Source: Contendibacter sp031732755
GTDB taxonomy: Bacteria; Pseudomonadota; Gammaproteobacteria; Competibacterales; Competibacteraceae
Direction: 5' to 3'
NCBI GenBank assembly: GCA_031732755.1
Contig: JAVMKI010000066.1
Location: 1-64,000, forward strand
DNA: 64,000 bases
A model generated the notes under the pieces. That model did not search any database. It was not told the origin of the DNA and saw nothing but the letters and a program-made list of their open reading frames with translations. A program made the translations under genes and the position numbers. Below are positions 9,679 to 18,736 of the stretch, one piece after another; position 1 is the stretch's first letter; every line of letters begins with the position of its first letter.

Positions 9679-10845
9679 TCAGAACCATTTGAGGATGTGA
9701 CCCAGCAGTGCGGTGGCCGCCCCCAGAACGGCGACGATTGCCACAACCAGGGCCAAGGTGGCGCGCGAGGCCGCTGGTCCGTCCGCCTGGGCCGCCAGAT
9801 TAGTCGAAGCCTGTTGCACGGTACGGTCGGCGGTTTCCCGCGCAATGGTTTCGATCACCGGTTGGATGCCAGCGCGAACCACCTGGATAATCTGCTGCTT
9901 GAATTCCGGGGTTCCGGTAACCGTGCCGAGGATTTCCCGGGTCTTGCTGCTGACCTGATCGTCGATCTGCTTGAGCAGTTCGTCCCGATTGATTTCCAGG
10001 CCGCGGGCCACATTGCGCTGGGAAACGCCTTCGCTGACCTCACGAGCGGCCTGCTCGGCCACAGCCCGGGCGCTCTCCTGCGCGGCGGTGCGCGCGGTCT
10101 TTTCGGCGGTGCCGCGAGCGATTTCGGTAGCGACCTGCTTGGCGGCTTCCTGCGCGGCCCGCACCGCGGCGTGCGCCGCCCGCCGACCCAAGTCCTCGGC
10201 CACGCCGCGCGCGGTCTGCAGGGCGATTTCTCGCGCCAAGTTGGGCACCAACTCCTGGATGATATCGCGGGAAACTTTCTCGGCGGTTGCCCAGGCCGCG
10301 CGTTCGGCGATTTGTTCCACCGCGCTGGTGGAAACCGCAGCGGCATCGGCGGATGGCGCCGCGATCGGAGCCGTGGTGGGGGGTGGGACCGGCGGCGGAG
10401 CCTTTGGAACCACAGGGGGCTTGGGAACCACCGGCGTTGGCTGCGCAGCGGGCATTTCCACAGTGATCCCCACCCGGCCCTCGCCAACCGCGCGTAACAC
10501 CTCATCGAGTTGCTCCGGCGTGTAGGGCTTGGACAGGAAGCCAACCGCGCCGCTATTCCTGGCATCCCGTTTGTCTTCGTCGGTGGTGTTCGCGGAACAC
10601 ATGACGATGGGCGGCGAACCCTGAAGATTCTGACTGGTAATGGTTCGGCTGGTCTCGAAGCCATCCATGCCAGGCATCATGACATCCATGAAGATAATGT
10701 CGGGCTTCTTGGTATCCAGATACTTGATGCAATCCTCGCCCGATCCGACCCAGTCCACTTCGACGCTGCGCTCAAGCAACAGCTTGCGTAAGTTCAGATG
10801 GGCAACCCTGGAATCATCCACCACCAGCGCCTTTTTGATATTCAT
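9679..10845 (-). CDS. Response-regulator receiver protein with alanine-rich helical region and C-terminal membrane anchor
   Basis: A 388-residue protein of unusual make-up. Residues 1-120 form a CheY-like receiver with acidic pair Asp10/Asp11, phosphorylatable Asp54 in FMDVMMPGMDGF, Ser84 and Lys106 in LSKPY. A proline-rich linker (about 130-160) follows, then about 200 residues of Ala/Glu/Arg-rich amphipathic helix with repeated EIARG/TAEKTAR-like units. A single hydrophobic segment lies at the extreme C-terminus (TLALVVAIVAVLGAATALLG, then HILKWF). There is no DNA-binding or enzymatic output domain and no adjacent histidine kinase. The topology suggests a tail-anchored, cytosol-facing receiver. 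The function is unknown. Confidence 0.85.
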   Translation of the reverse strand: MNIKKALVVDDSRVAHLNLRKLLLERSVEVDWVGSGEDCIKYLDTKKPDIIFMDVMMPGMDGFETSRTITSQNLQGSPPIVMCSANTTDEDKRDARNSGAVGFLSKPYTPEQLDEVLRAVGEGRVGITVEMPAAQPTPVVPKPPVVPKAPPPVPPPTTAPIAAPSADAAAVSTSAVEQIAERAAWATAEKVSRDIIQELVPNLAREIALQTARGVAEDLGRRAAHAAVRAAQEAAKQVATEIARGTAEKTARTAAQESARAVAEQAAREVSEGVSQRNVARGLEINRDELLKQIDDQVSSKTREILGTVTGTPEFKQQIIQVVRAGIQPVIETIARETADRTVQQASTNLAAQADGPAASRATLALVVAIVAVLGAATALLGHILKWF

Positions 10846-11245
10846 GCAAGCCTCCTACGGCATGAGAAGCGTTGTTCCACGCAATACCTCGCGGTTACAG
10901 ACCGCTCAAGTGGTTCCGATCGGCGGCGTCTCCAGATGCTATCACGGGAGACCATGCCAAGTTCATTGGGCGATCGACGCCGAATTTGCCAAGTCATGCG
11001 CACGAAAACCCTCTAATCCAATATGAATGATACCTTAAGTCAAATCCATCCCTACTGTAAATTTCCCTGTGATCAATGGCTGGTAATCACAATGCGTTGT
11101 GTTCGCGATAGTTCGTCTCCCCCACGGGTGGTCAACGATGCCTCTCGCCACGAAAAGATTCACTCCAAAACTCAGCTATCGGCATCGGCCACTCACCGGG
11201 TCAGTGGGGCCAAACCTGGCCGAACGCCAGGCTTCCCTCATGCGC
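10846..11245. other. 400-bp intergenic region upstream of the receiver gene
   Basis: No gene was recognised; both flanking genes are on the minus strand. The part near 10846-11100 would hold the receiver promoter and is somewhat AT-richer than the flanks. No convincing -35/-10 pair was found. A small stem-loop near 11215 may terminate secF. Confidence 0.5.
11215..11231 (-). terminator. Weak terminator-like stem-loop after secF
   Basis: CCTGGC - 5 bases - GCCAGG, followed on the minus strand by TTT, lies 14 bases downstream of the secF stop. The stem is short and the T-run brief, so this is only a candidate. Confidence 0.35.
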
Positions 11246-12187
11246 TCAGGGCTGATCATCCACGGCTTCCCTGGCTCGCGGTAACAGATCTTCGCGACTG
11301 ATCCCCAAGTACAGAGCACTGGCGCTAGCGATGTAGATGGACGAATACGTGCCCACCACAATACCGACGATCATGGCGACCGAAAAGCCGTGCATGACCA
11401 CACCGCCAAAGAAATACAGCACAATCACCGACAACAAGGTCACGAAACTGGTCATGGTGGTGCGCGACAGGGTCTCATTGATCGACAAATTCATAATTTC
11501 CGCCGCCGAACCTTTGCGCCGCTTGCGGAAATTCTCGCGGATGCGGTCGAGCACCACCACGGTGTCGTTGACCGAGTAGCCGATCACCGCCAGTACCGCC
11601 GCTAGCACCGTCAGGTCGAACTCAAGCTGAAACAATGAAAACCAGCCGACGGTAAAGATCACATCGTGGACGGTAGCGGCGATGGTGCCGACCGCCAACC
11701 GCCATTCAAAACGGAACATGACGTAGATCAAGATGCCCGCCAACGCGCCCAGCGCCGCCAGCCCGCCCTGTTCCACCAGTTCCTGGCCCACCTGCGGCCC
11801 AACGAACTCCGCCCGCGCCAGCGTGGCCCCAGCACCGCCTTCCGCGCCTTGCAGCGCGTGCAATACATCGTTGCTCAGGGTAGCGGCGTTGCGTTGTCCG
11901 CCGCGCGGGGGAATGCGGATCAGCACGTCATGCGAGGTCCCAAAATGCTGGGTCTGGGCGTCGCCAAAACCCGCCTTTGTCAAGGTCTCGCGGACCTTGG
12001 GAATTTCCACTGGTGCCGGATACTGAACCTCGATCACCGTGCCGCCAGTGAAATCCAGCCCCAGATTCATACCTTGGACCAGCAGCGAACCGACCGCGAT
12101 CAGCAGCACGACGATGGACCAACCCATCGCCAGCTTGCGCCAGCGCAAAAAATCGATGTTGGTGTTGTAAAGACTGAATCGTCCCAT
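11246..12187 (-). CDS. secF: Protein translocase subunit SecF
   Basis: A 313-residue inner-membrane partner of SecD that uses the proton-motive force to assist late steps of Sec export. It starts MGRFSLYNTNIDFLRWRK, has a first membrane helix (WSIVVLLIAVGSLLV), the LGLDFTGGTVIEV periplasmic motif near residue 50, and five C-terminal helices with YSVNDTVVVLDRIREN. An in-frame TTG at 12208 overlaps the secD stop (TTGA) and would add seven residues. The ATG at 12187 was preferred because it fits the family and is preceded by an AGCGAGGCGG stretch. It ends the yajC-secD-secF operon. Confidence 0.94.
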   Translation of the reverse strand: MGRFSLYNTNIDFLRWRKLAMGWSIVVLLIAVGSLLVQGMNLGLDFTGGTVIEVQYPAPVEIPKVRETLTKAGFGDAQTQHFGTSHDVLIRIPPRGGQRNAATLSNDVLHALQGAEGGAGATLARAEFVGPQVGQELVEQGGLAALGALAGILIYVMFRFEWRLAVGTIAATVHDVIFTVGWFSLFQLEFDLTVLAAVLAVIGYSVNDTVVVLDRIRENFRKRRKGSAAEIMNLSINETLSRTTMTSFVTLLSVIVLYFFGGVVMHGFSVAMIVGIVVGTYSSIYIASASALYLGISREDLLPRAREAVDDQP

Positions 12188-12204
12188 AACCGTATCCGCC
12201 TCGC

Positions 12205-14076
12205 TCAAACAGTCAGCTTTTGCAGCTTGCGGCCGCCGTAGATGAGATTGACCAGCGCCCGCGAACCGGTAACCGCTGTGAACATCGAAGTCACGATGCC
12301 GATGCTGAGCGTGACCGCGAAGCCCTTGATCGGGCCGGTACCAAAGCCGAACAGCATGATCGCCGCGATCAGGGTCGTCAGGTTGGAGTCGAGAATGGTG
12401 TCGAACGCGCGGTCGAAGCCAGCGTGAATCGCCGCTTGCGGGGTGTTGCCATTGCGCAGTTCCTCACGGATGCGCTCATAGATCAGCACGTTGGCGTCCA
12501 CCGCCATGCCCATGGTCAGCACGATGCCAGCGATGCCGGGCAAAGTCAGCGTGGCTTGCAGCATGGACAGGGCGGCGATGAGCAACACGACGTTGGCGGC
12601 CAACGCGGCGGTGGCGATCAGGCCAAAGTTTTTGTAGCGCCAAGTCATGAATCCGGCGATGACCAACAGCGCGATGGCAGCGGCGCGGAAGCCCTGGGCG
12701 ATATTCTCCTTGCCGGCGCTGGGACCGACCGTGCGTTCCTCGATGATCTCGATGGGACTGGCCAACGCTCCGGCCCGCAGCAGCAGGGCTAAATCGCGAG
12801 CCTCGCGGGTGCTGTCCAGACCGGTGATCTGGAAGCGCCGGCTCAGCCGGTCGCGAATCACGGCGACGTTGATCACTTCCTCGACGGTGTAAGCCGTCTT
12901 TTTCAACTCACCATCCACCCGCTTGGTCTCGGTCTTGTTCTCGATGAACACCACACCCATACGCTTGCCGATGTTGTCCTTGGTGGCGTCTTCCATGCGT
13001 TTGGCGCCTTTGCCGTCCAGAGTGACGTAGACCGCTGGACTGCCGCTCTGCGCTTCAAGGCCCGAGGAGGCGTCGACGATGGAATCGCCGGTCAGCATCA
13101 CCCGCTTCTGCAACAGCGCCGGTCGCCCCTGTCGGTCCTTGTACAGCCGCGAATTCAGCGGGACGCGGCCGGTGGTTGCGGCTTGATTCCAGTCGTTTTC
13201 CTCGTCCGCCAGGCGGAATTCCAGGGTGGCGGTGGCGCCGAGGATTTCCTTGGCGCGTGCGGTGTCCTGCACGCCGGGGAGTTGGACCACGATACGATCA
13301 CTGCCCTGCTGCTGGATGATCGGCTCGGCCACACCTAGTTCGTTGACCCGGTTGCGCAGGGTGGTGATGTTCTGTTGCAGGGCGAAATCGCGTTTTTCCT
13401 TGATTTCCGACTCGCGCAGACTCAGCTTCAGGCCGAGCGGCTCCAGGAGAGTCTGCTGCAAGCTCGGCAGGTTCTTGCGCAGCGCCTCAACCGCCTTGCC
13501 ACGTTCGGCCTCGTCCCTGAATTCCACTTGAACGCCACCGCCAGCGGCGCGACCCACCGAACTGTACTGCACTTTTTCGGTTCGCAACTGGACGCGGACC
13601 TCGTCCGCGTAGCTGTCCTCGATTTGCTTGATGGTGGAATCCATGTCCACCTGCATCAGAAAATGCACGCCGCCGCGCAAATCGAGGCCGAGATACATCG
13701 GATTCAGACCCATGGCCCGCAGAAAACCTGGAGCCGACGAGGCCAGGTTGAGAGCGATGATATAGTCGCGCCCCAACCGATCCTTGAGGATATCGGTGGC
13801 CTTGAGCTGCACCTCGGTATCAGGGAAGCGGATCAGCAGACGACCATCCTCTAACTCCAGTTGCTTGTGGGACAGATTGTCCGCGTCGAGCAGGGCGGCG
13901 ACCCGACTCTGAAGCGCCGCGTCGATCGTGATGTTGGCGCGGGCGCCGGAAATCTGCACGGCGGGGTCTTCGCCAAACAGATTGGGCAAGGCGAAGATCA
14001 GGCCCCAGAACATCACCAGGCCGATCAGCAGGTATTTCCACCAGGGATATTGATTCAAGGTATACGGAGTGGACAT
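12205..14076 (-). CDS. secD: Protein translocase subunit SecD
   Basis: A 623-residue RND-superfamily membrane protein (E. coli 615). An N-terminal membrane helix is followed by the D1 head with LGLDLRGGVHFLMQVD, a large periplasmic region with LPGVQDTARAKEILGATATLEFR, then C-terminal helices carrying TMGMAVDANVLIYERIREE, which holds the conserved Asp and Arg needed for proton use. It works with SecF and YajC beside SecYEG. Its stop is 17 bases from the chosen secF start. Confidence 0.97.
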   Translation of the reverse strand: MSTPYTLNQYPWWKYLLIGLVMFWGLIFALPNLFGEDPAVQISGARANITIDAALQSRVAALLDADNLSHKQLELEDGRLLIRFPDTEVQLKATDILKDRLGRDYIIALNLASSAPGFLRAMGLNPMYLGLDLRGGVHFLMQVDMDSTIKQIEDSYADEVRVQLRTEKVQYSSVGRAAGGGVQVEFRDEAERGKAVEALRKNLPSLQQTLLEPLGLKLSLRESEIKEKRDFALQQNITTLRNRVNELGVAEPIIQQQGSDRIVVQLPGVQDTARAKEILGATATLEFRLADEENDWNQAATTGRVPLNSRLYKDRQGRPALLQKRVMLTGDSIVDASSGLEAQSGSPAVYVTLDGKGAKRMEDATKDNIGKRMGVVFIENKTETKRVDGELKKTAYTVEEVINVAVIRDRLSRRFQITGLDSTREARDLALLLRAGALASPIEIIEERTVGPSAGKENIAQGFRAAAIALLVIAGFMTWRYKNFGLIATAALAANVVLLIAALSMLQATLTLPGIAGIVLTMGMAVDANVLIYERIREELRNGNTPQAAIHAGFDRAFDTILDSNLTTLIAAIMLFGFGTGPIKGFAVTLSIGIVTSMFTAVTGSRALVNLIYGGRKLQKLTV

Positions 14077-14121
14077 GATACGGCGTTCCCACCGGGCGCC
14101 AGGCGGCGCGCTGGCGCTGGA

Positions 14122-14472
14122 TTAGAGATTGCCCTTGTAGGTGCCCTTGGGCATCAGCGAACCCACGGACTGCTTCTGGATTTTGACCTGTACGCCCTCG
14201 GCGATTTCCACTTGCAAGAAATTCTCGCCGATATCGGTGACACGGCCCAGCACGCCGCCGCCGGTCACGATCTCATCGCCCTTCTTGAGTCCATCGACCA
14301 TCTGTTTGTGTTCCTTGGCGCGCTTGGTCTGTGGCCGGATCAACAGGAAGTAAAACGCCGCAATCAGGATGATGGGAAACACCAGGTTCATCAATCCCAT
14401 TTGCGCACTGCCGGAGGCGCCGTCCTGTTGGGCCAGCGCGACGGGAATCAGGAAGTTCAGGATACTTTCCAT
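14122..14472 (-). CDS. yajC: Sec translocon accessory protein YajC
   Basis: A 116-residue single-pass membrane protein. The N-terminal segment MESILNFLIPVALAQ is followed by a membrane helix (LVFPIILIAAFYFLLIRPQ) with the family RPQTKRAKEH motif, then a small cytosolic beta domain (GDEIVTGGGVLGRV). The frame opens nine codons earlier, but GAGG lies 8 bases before 14472 and the family starts here. It is the first gene of yajC-secD-secF. The usual upstream neighbours tgt and queA are not here; pbpC lies upstream instead. Confidence 0.95.
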   Translation of the reverse strand: MESILNFLIPVALAQQDGASGSAQMGLMNLVFPIILIAAFYFLLIRPQTKRAKEHKQMVDGLKKGDEIVTGGGVLGRVTDIGENFLQVEIAEGVQVKIQKQSVGSLMPKGTYKGNL

Positions 14473-14701
14473 GCAAGTGCCTCGTTGCTTATTCGCCACA
14501 CCCTGGAATCAGGTAGAACAACACTACCGATATTGGCGGTCGAAAAAACCTGGGGCGGGCGATGGGAGCCATTGTCAAGGGTTGGCATTATACACAGGCC
14601 ATGACACTTGCCCGCGTTTTTCGCGCCCTCCACGACATCCCAGGTGCCGGCGGCGGCAAAACCACCGATCCGAATCAGGCCAGAAAACAGTGGCGCCCTC
14701 T

Positions 14702-16804
14702 TTACTGGCTCCGACTGATCCACACCTCGGCGCTGGCGGATTGACCGACCTGATCCAGTACGGTAATTCGAGCCAGCCCCACGCCATCCGGCGGCCAAAA
14801 CGCATCCCGCCGCCACGGATCCGTCGTCAGCGGTTGCCCGTTTACCAACCAGCGCAGCGGCCTGACCCCACCCCTGGCCGCTAGCGGCAGTTCGGTCAGC
14901 GCGCCAGCGCGTTCCGGCAACTCCACGGTCGATCCGGCGACGGGAAAGGTAAGGGCCAACGGTGGGGTATCGACGGTCTCCGCCGCGGGTCGGGTGCGAA
15001 AATAGCGCAACCGCTCCGGCAACTGGTCACGGCTCCCCCAAAGGACGCCAGCGGGCGGCGCCGCGAGTGGGGTCACCGGTTCCGGCAACAGGTCGAACAC
15101 GCGAAACAGCAGTGGCGCGGCGGTGTTGCGGCCGTAATGACCGGGGTTGGGTGAACCGTCCGGCCGCCCGACCCATACGCCCACGGTGTAATCAGCGTCA
15201 AACCCCAGCGCCCAGGCATCGCGGAAACCGTAAGAGGTGCCGGTCTTGTGGGCGATGGCGCGCGGTTGGGCGGTGCTGGCCGACCCAACGACGTTTTGCG
15301 GTAGCGGTCCATGGCGCAGAATATCGCCCAGATACCAGCACGCCACCGCCGACAGCAGGCGCTGACCGGATTGCTCGGGATCGGTGGCACGAAACCGCAA
15401 CGGCGCGACCATGCCGCCGTTGGCGAAACCGGCGTACAGCGTCACTAGTTCTTCCAACGTCATCCCCACGCCGCCAAGCACCAGCGGCAGCCCTGGCTGG
15501 GGGTGCGCCGCGCTCCAGTGCGGGGGCAAGCCAACCTCGCGCAAACGCGTCGCCACGCGCGCCGGCCCCACCTGTTCCAGCACCGCCACCGCCGGGATAT
15601 TCAGCGACTGCTGCAAAGCCTCGCGCACCGTCAACTGCCCAGCGTAGGTATTACGGAAGTTGGTGGGACTGTAGCCGCCGAAGCGGGTGGGCACATCCTC
15701 GATCAAGGTTTCGGGATGGATCAGCAGATCGTCGAAGCCGAGACCGTAGACCAACGGCTTCAGGGTCGAACCCGGCGAACGCACCGCCCGGATCATGTCC
15801 ACCTGCCCGGCGCGGCGCGGATCGTGAAAATCACTGGCACCGACGTAAGCCAGCACCCGCCGGTCGCGGTGGGCGACCACCAGGATCGCCAGGCTGCTTT
15901 CCGGTTCCAGCGCGGATTGCTGCTGGCGAACCAACGTTTCCAAGGTTTGCTGCAAACTCCGGTCGATGAAGGTGGAGTGCAGCGCCGCGTCGGGCCGCGC
16001 CGCCCGTAATCGGCCGGTGAGATGCGGGGCCAGGAAGGGCAAGGGGCGCAACCGGGTCGGGAGCGGTTCCTGCCGAGCTTCCTCGACCTGCCGCCCAGTC
16101 AACACGCCAAGCTGGCCCATGCGCGCCAGCACCTTGTCGCGCGCCGCCCGCGCCCGGTCAGGAAAGCGATCCGGCCGCAGCCGTGACGGCGCTTGCGGCA
16201 ACACCACCAGCAGCGCCGCTTCCGCCGCCGTCAACTGGGTCGGCTCCTTGCCAAACCAGGCCAGCGCGCCCGCGCGGACTCCTTCCAGATTACCGCCGAA
16301 CGGCGCCAGCGTCAGATAGAAACCGAGAATCTCATCCTTGGCATGGCGCCGCTCCAGTTGCAGGGCGCGCAACATTTCGCCGAGTTTGCCGGTCAGATCG
16401 CGCCGATGCGGTTCCAGTAACCGCGCGGCCTGCATGGTCAGCGTGGAAGCGCCCGACACCACCCGGCCATGGCGCGCCCATTGCCCCAGCGCGCGCGCCG
16501 CCGCCAAGGGATCCACACCGGGATGCGCGTCGAACCGCTGATCTTCGTAAGCTTGCAACATCCGCAAGTAAAGCGAATCGACATCCCCGGGCCGTGCCGG
16601 CAACCGCCAGACGCCCGGCGCCGCAGCGAACGCGCGCAGGATGCGACCCTGACGGTCCAACACCAACGCCGAGGTCCGGCGGGCGCGATCCAGCGGCGGT
16701 GGCAATATCGTATCCAGCGCCAGCGGCAGGCCGATTGCCAAGATCAACAGCGCCCCCCAACGAACCACTGGGGAGGTTGGAATGAAACGATGGCGCCAGC
16801 GCAT
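14702..16804 (-). CDS. pbpC: Penicillin-binding protein 1C (peptidoglycan glycosyltransferase/transpeptidase-like)
   Basis: A 700-residue class A PBP of the 1C type, acting in the periplasm on peptidoglycan. An N-terminal membrane anchor (residues about 14-32) precedes the GT51 domain with EDQRFDAHPGVD (catalytic Glu) and GASTLTMQAARLL. The transpeptidase domain follows, with SPGSTLKP (active Ser), SLN and KTGTSYG. The tail matches the PBP1C C-terminal domain (LTFPVAGSTVELPE, LRWLVNGQPL). The start at 16804 has a GGAG site about 7 bases upstream. The frame is open to 16885, which would overlap the upstream gene by 17 bases. The alpha-2-macroglobulin partner (yfhM-like) often found beside pbpC is absent. 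Confidence 0.93.
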   Translation of the reverse strand: MRWRHRFIPTSPVVRWGALLILAIGLPLALDTILPPPLDRARRTSALVLDRQGRILRAFAAAPGVWRLPARPGDVDSLYLRMLQAYEDQRFDAHPGVDPLAAARALGQWARHGRVVSGASTLTMQAARLLEPHRRDLTGKLGEMLRALQLERRHAKDEILGFYLTLAPFGGNLEGVRAGALAWFGKEPTQLTAAEAALLVVLPQAPSRLRPDRFPDRARAARDKVLARMGQLGVLTGRQVEEARQEPLPTRLRPLPFLAPHLTGRLRAARPDAALHSTFIDRSLQQTLETLVRQQQSALEPESSLAILVVAHRDRRVLAYVGASDFHDPRRAGQVDMIRAVRSPGSTLKPLVYGLGFDDLLIHPETLIEDVPTRFGGYSPTNFRNTYAGQLTVREALQQSLNIPAVAVLEQVGPARVATRLREVGLPPHWSAAHPQPGLPLVLGGVGMTLEELVTLYAGFANGGMVAPLRFRATDPEQSGQRLLSAVACWYLGDILRHGPLPQNVVGSASTAQPRAIAHKTGTSYGFRDAWALGFDADYTVGVWVGRPDGSPNPGHYGRNTAAPLLFRVFDLLPEPVTPLAAPPAGVLWGSRDQLPERLRYFRTRPAAETVDTPPLALTFPVAGSTVELPERAGALTELPLAARGGVRPLRWLVNGQPLTTDPWRRDAFWPPDGVGLARITVLDQVGQSASAEVWISRSQ

Positions 16805-16868
16805 GAGCGACTCCGCGATACGCTTGGTTCGACCGCCGCCGCCTCCCGTGGTCCGCGAAGTCCACCGG

Positions 16869-17135
16869 CTAGCGGTGGCGTCCACCCCGCGCGTTGACCG
16901 CCCGTTCTTCGTTCACTTTCAGGCGCTGGCCGCGCAATTCCCGGCCGTTGAGCCCACCGATGGCGGCGCGCGCTTCGTGGCCTTCCATCTTGACGAAGCC
17001 AAAACCCCGGCAAAGGCCGGAAAACACATCCCGGGTCAGTCGCAGTCCATGCACGCGCCCGTAGGCGGCGAATAGGTCCGTCACTTCCTGCTCGGTAGCA
17101 TCCGAAGGCAAATTGCCAATGAAGACGGTTTTCAT
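16869..17135 (-). CDS. Small RRM-domain RNA-binding protein
   Basis: An 88-residue single RRM protein. RNP2 is VFIGNL (residues 4-9) and RNP1 is RGFGFVKM (about 43-50), both intact. The short basic tail NARGGRHR is typical of bacterial glycine-rich/cold-responsive RRM proteins. Such proteins bind single-stranded RNA and are often cold-regulated, though direct bacterial roles are poorly defined. The AGGAG ribosome site is about 8 bases upstream of ATG 17135, and a strong hairpin lies just upstream of it in the leader (17157-17172). Confidence 0.92.
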   Translation of the reverse strand: MKTVFIGNLPSDATEQEVTDLFAAYGRVHGLRLTRDVFSGLCRGFGFVKMEGHEARAAIGGLNGRELRGQRLKVNEERAVNARGGRHR

Positions 17136-17156
17136 GCGCGGTCTCCTGTAATCATG

Positions 17157-17172
17157 ACCCGCCGTGGCGGGT
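17157..17172 (-). promoter_or_regulatory. Leader hairpin next to the RRM gene ribosome site
   Basis: ACCCGCC-GT-GGCGGGT is a perfect 7-bp stem placed 6 bases upstream of the AGGAG ribosome-binding site of the RRM gene, within a longer imperfect palindrome (ATGAC...GTCAT). Its position could affect translation or message stability. This is inference from position only. Confidence 0.45.
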
Positions 17173-17513
17173 AAGAGTCATGGCGTCGCCAGTGCGAATT
17201 CCCGGACCCGGTTGCCGGGCACGCGGACTGGCGCGGAATGGCGTTTACAATTAGGTCCGCCGGTCCATGCGCGCGACGCGGAACCGGTCCGGGCGGAATG
17301 ATCTGAAAGGATGAATCGAGGAACGTCGGCAGGGGCGAACCGTAGCAGGTTTGCGGGAGGAACCAGGGGTTGAATGACCCACCAGCGACCATTCCAGAAG
17401 GAACGTCAGGAACCTTGGGGGCGCGAACCGGACCGCACCGCGACAACCTTGGCGCTGAATGTACCACGCCTCGCGGGATTTACCTAATCGGGCGGGGGAA
17501 AGCGCGGGATGAA

Positions 17514-17553
17514 GACGCCGGGGATCAAACCAGATCGTTTTCTCCCCGGCGTC
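17514..17553 (-). terminator. 11-bp GC-rich stem-loop ending the pigment operon
   Basis: GACGCCGGGGA and TCCCCGGCGTC pair perfectly across an 18-base loop, starting five bases after the stop of the lipoprotein gene, the last gene of the operon. There is no strong T-run after it on the minus strand, so it may protect the mRNA 3' end rather than terminate on its own. Confidence 0.5.
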
Positions 17554-17558
17554 GCGCG

Positions 17559-17948
17559 TCAAAGTCGACTGAGTTGCGCGTTGATCGCGCCGTTGAGGCG
17601 TTGAACCCAGCCATTGTAGTTGCTGTGGATATTGGCGCCGTCGTAATTGAGATTTTGGCTGTCCTTGTAGAGGATGCTGTAGCTGCTCCGACTGTACGGA
17701 ATCTCGACCTGGGCCATGTGATCGCGTAAATAGAGCGTGCCGACGATCAATCCAGGTTTGACATCCTGCATCTGCCACCCCAGCGATACGCCCGCCTGCT
17801 GGATGGCATCGCGCACATCCCTCAGGCTATAGCCGCTCGTGCTGGTGCTGATCGGCGTACCTTCAACATTGTAAACCGGATTGCTCCTGCAACCCACCAG
17901 CGCCAAAGCCAGAAGACCAATGAGGACCAGCCATATTCTGATTTTCAT
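17559..17948 (-). CDS. Small lipoprotein, last gene of the pigment operon
   Basis: A 129-residue predicted lipoprotein. The signal peptide MKIRIWLVLIGLLALALVGC ends in a lipobox-like LVGC, so Cys20 should be lipidated. The mature part holds two similar strand/helix stretches (YSLRDVRDAIQQAGVSLGW, VEIPYSRSSYSILYKDSQNL) and a short NYNGWVQRLNGAI helix. Its ATG overlaps the stop of the glycosyltransferase gene (ATGA), placing it in the pigment operon. It may play the part of the outer-membrane lipoproteins found in aryl-polyene loci, but its sequence alone does not give a function. Confidence 0.8.
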   Translation of the reverse strand: MKIRIWLVLIGLLALALVGCRSNPVYNVEGTPISTSTSGYSLRDVRDAIQQAGVSLGWQMQDVKPGLIVGTLYLRDHMAQVEIPYSRSSYSILYKDSQNLNYDGANIHSNYNGWVQRLNGAINAQLSRL

Positions 17949-18727
17949 GTTTCTCCCTCGTTATGTCGCAAAAAAGTTTCCTTCTGAAACATGGGTAATG
18001 GTAATAGGCGCAAGGAACGGAGTAAACCCAAGGGATACATTCCGCGTCTCAGCAGCGACCACGCCACCAAATCCACAATCCGCAACGTATCCCGCCAAGG
18101 CCGGTAATGACTGGGGCGGCCTTGGGCGTGGTAAATCGTCTCGATCACCACGACCTTCGGATAACGCCGCTGGCGTCCCGCCTGCATCAGCAGGGCGCTT
18201 TCAAACACGAAACCACGCCGTCCCCGTTCTGGTCCAGTCGCCTGACGCAGGAATTCGGCCGGATACAGCCGAAAACCGGACTGGGTATCGGGAATCGGGC
18301 AACCAGCCGCCCAGGATACCCAGAAGTCGGCCATGCCATTGGCGAAGCGCCGCAGTCGAGGCGCGGCTTCGCGACATTCCAGGCGGGCGGCGATGATGGG
18401 ACAACTGGGCCAGCGCTGGCGCGCTTCCAGCAATTTTGGAATATCCTCGGGCCGATGCTGACCGTCGGCGTCCAGGGTCACCACCGCTTCCGCCCCCTGC
18501 GTCAGCGCGGTTTGCATCCCTAACCACAGGCTGGCGCCCTTACCCTGATTCCCCGGCTGACGCACCACCATCGCGCCCGCGGCCTCGGCCCGCATCGCGG
18601 TGTCGTCGCGGGAACCGTCGTCCACCACGAACACCCGCTCCACCTGTTGCCGGGCGCGGCGGACGATGTCGGCGATGGTGGCGGCCTCGTCGTAGGCGGG
18701 AATGACGACGGCGGTGGCCATGGTCAT
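17945..18727 (-). CDS. GT2 family glycosyltransferase of the pigment cluster
   Basis: A 260-residue GT-A fold glycosyltransferase resembling dolichol-phosphate mannosyltransferase-like enzymes. The N-terminus VVIPAYDEAATIADIV and VVDDGSRDDT bind the nucleotide sugar; VTLDADGQH contains the metal-binding DxD-type motif. DTQSGFRLY and RGFVFESALLMQA are typical GT2 acceptor-side motifs. No membrane helices are obvious. In known aryl-polyene loci a GT2 domain is often fused to an LpxL-type acyltransferase; here the two are separate genes of one operon. It starts 9 bases after the ketoreductase stop. Likely role: glycosylation of the polyene or its lipid anchor. Confidence 0.88.
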   Translation of the reverse strand: MTMATAVVIPAYDEAATIADIVRRARQQVERVFVVDDGSRDDTAMRAEAAGAMVVRQPGNQGKGASLWLGMQTALTQGAEAVVTLDADGQHRPEDIPKLLEARQRWPSCPIIAARLECREAAPRLRRFANGMADFWVSWAAGCPIPDTQSGFRLYPAEFLRQATGPERGRRGFVFESALLMQAGRQRRYPKVVVIETIYHAQGRPSHYRPWRDTLRIVDLVAWSLLRRGMYPLGLLRSLRLLPLPMFQKETFLRHNEGET

Positions 18728-18736
18728 GATGGCGCT

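Larger units (their letters stand above)
17136..17558. other. 423-bp gene-free region with several hairpins
   Basis: It lies between the lipoprotein gene and the RRM gene, both on the minus strand. It contains the leader hairpin of the RRM gene (17157-17172), a CCCGG/CCGGG hairpin at about 17200-17220, and the 11-bp stem after the lipoprotein gene (17514-17553). No coding frame here has a recognisable product. Confidence 0.5.
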
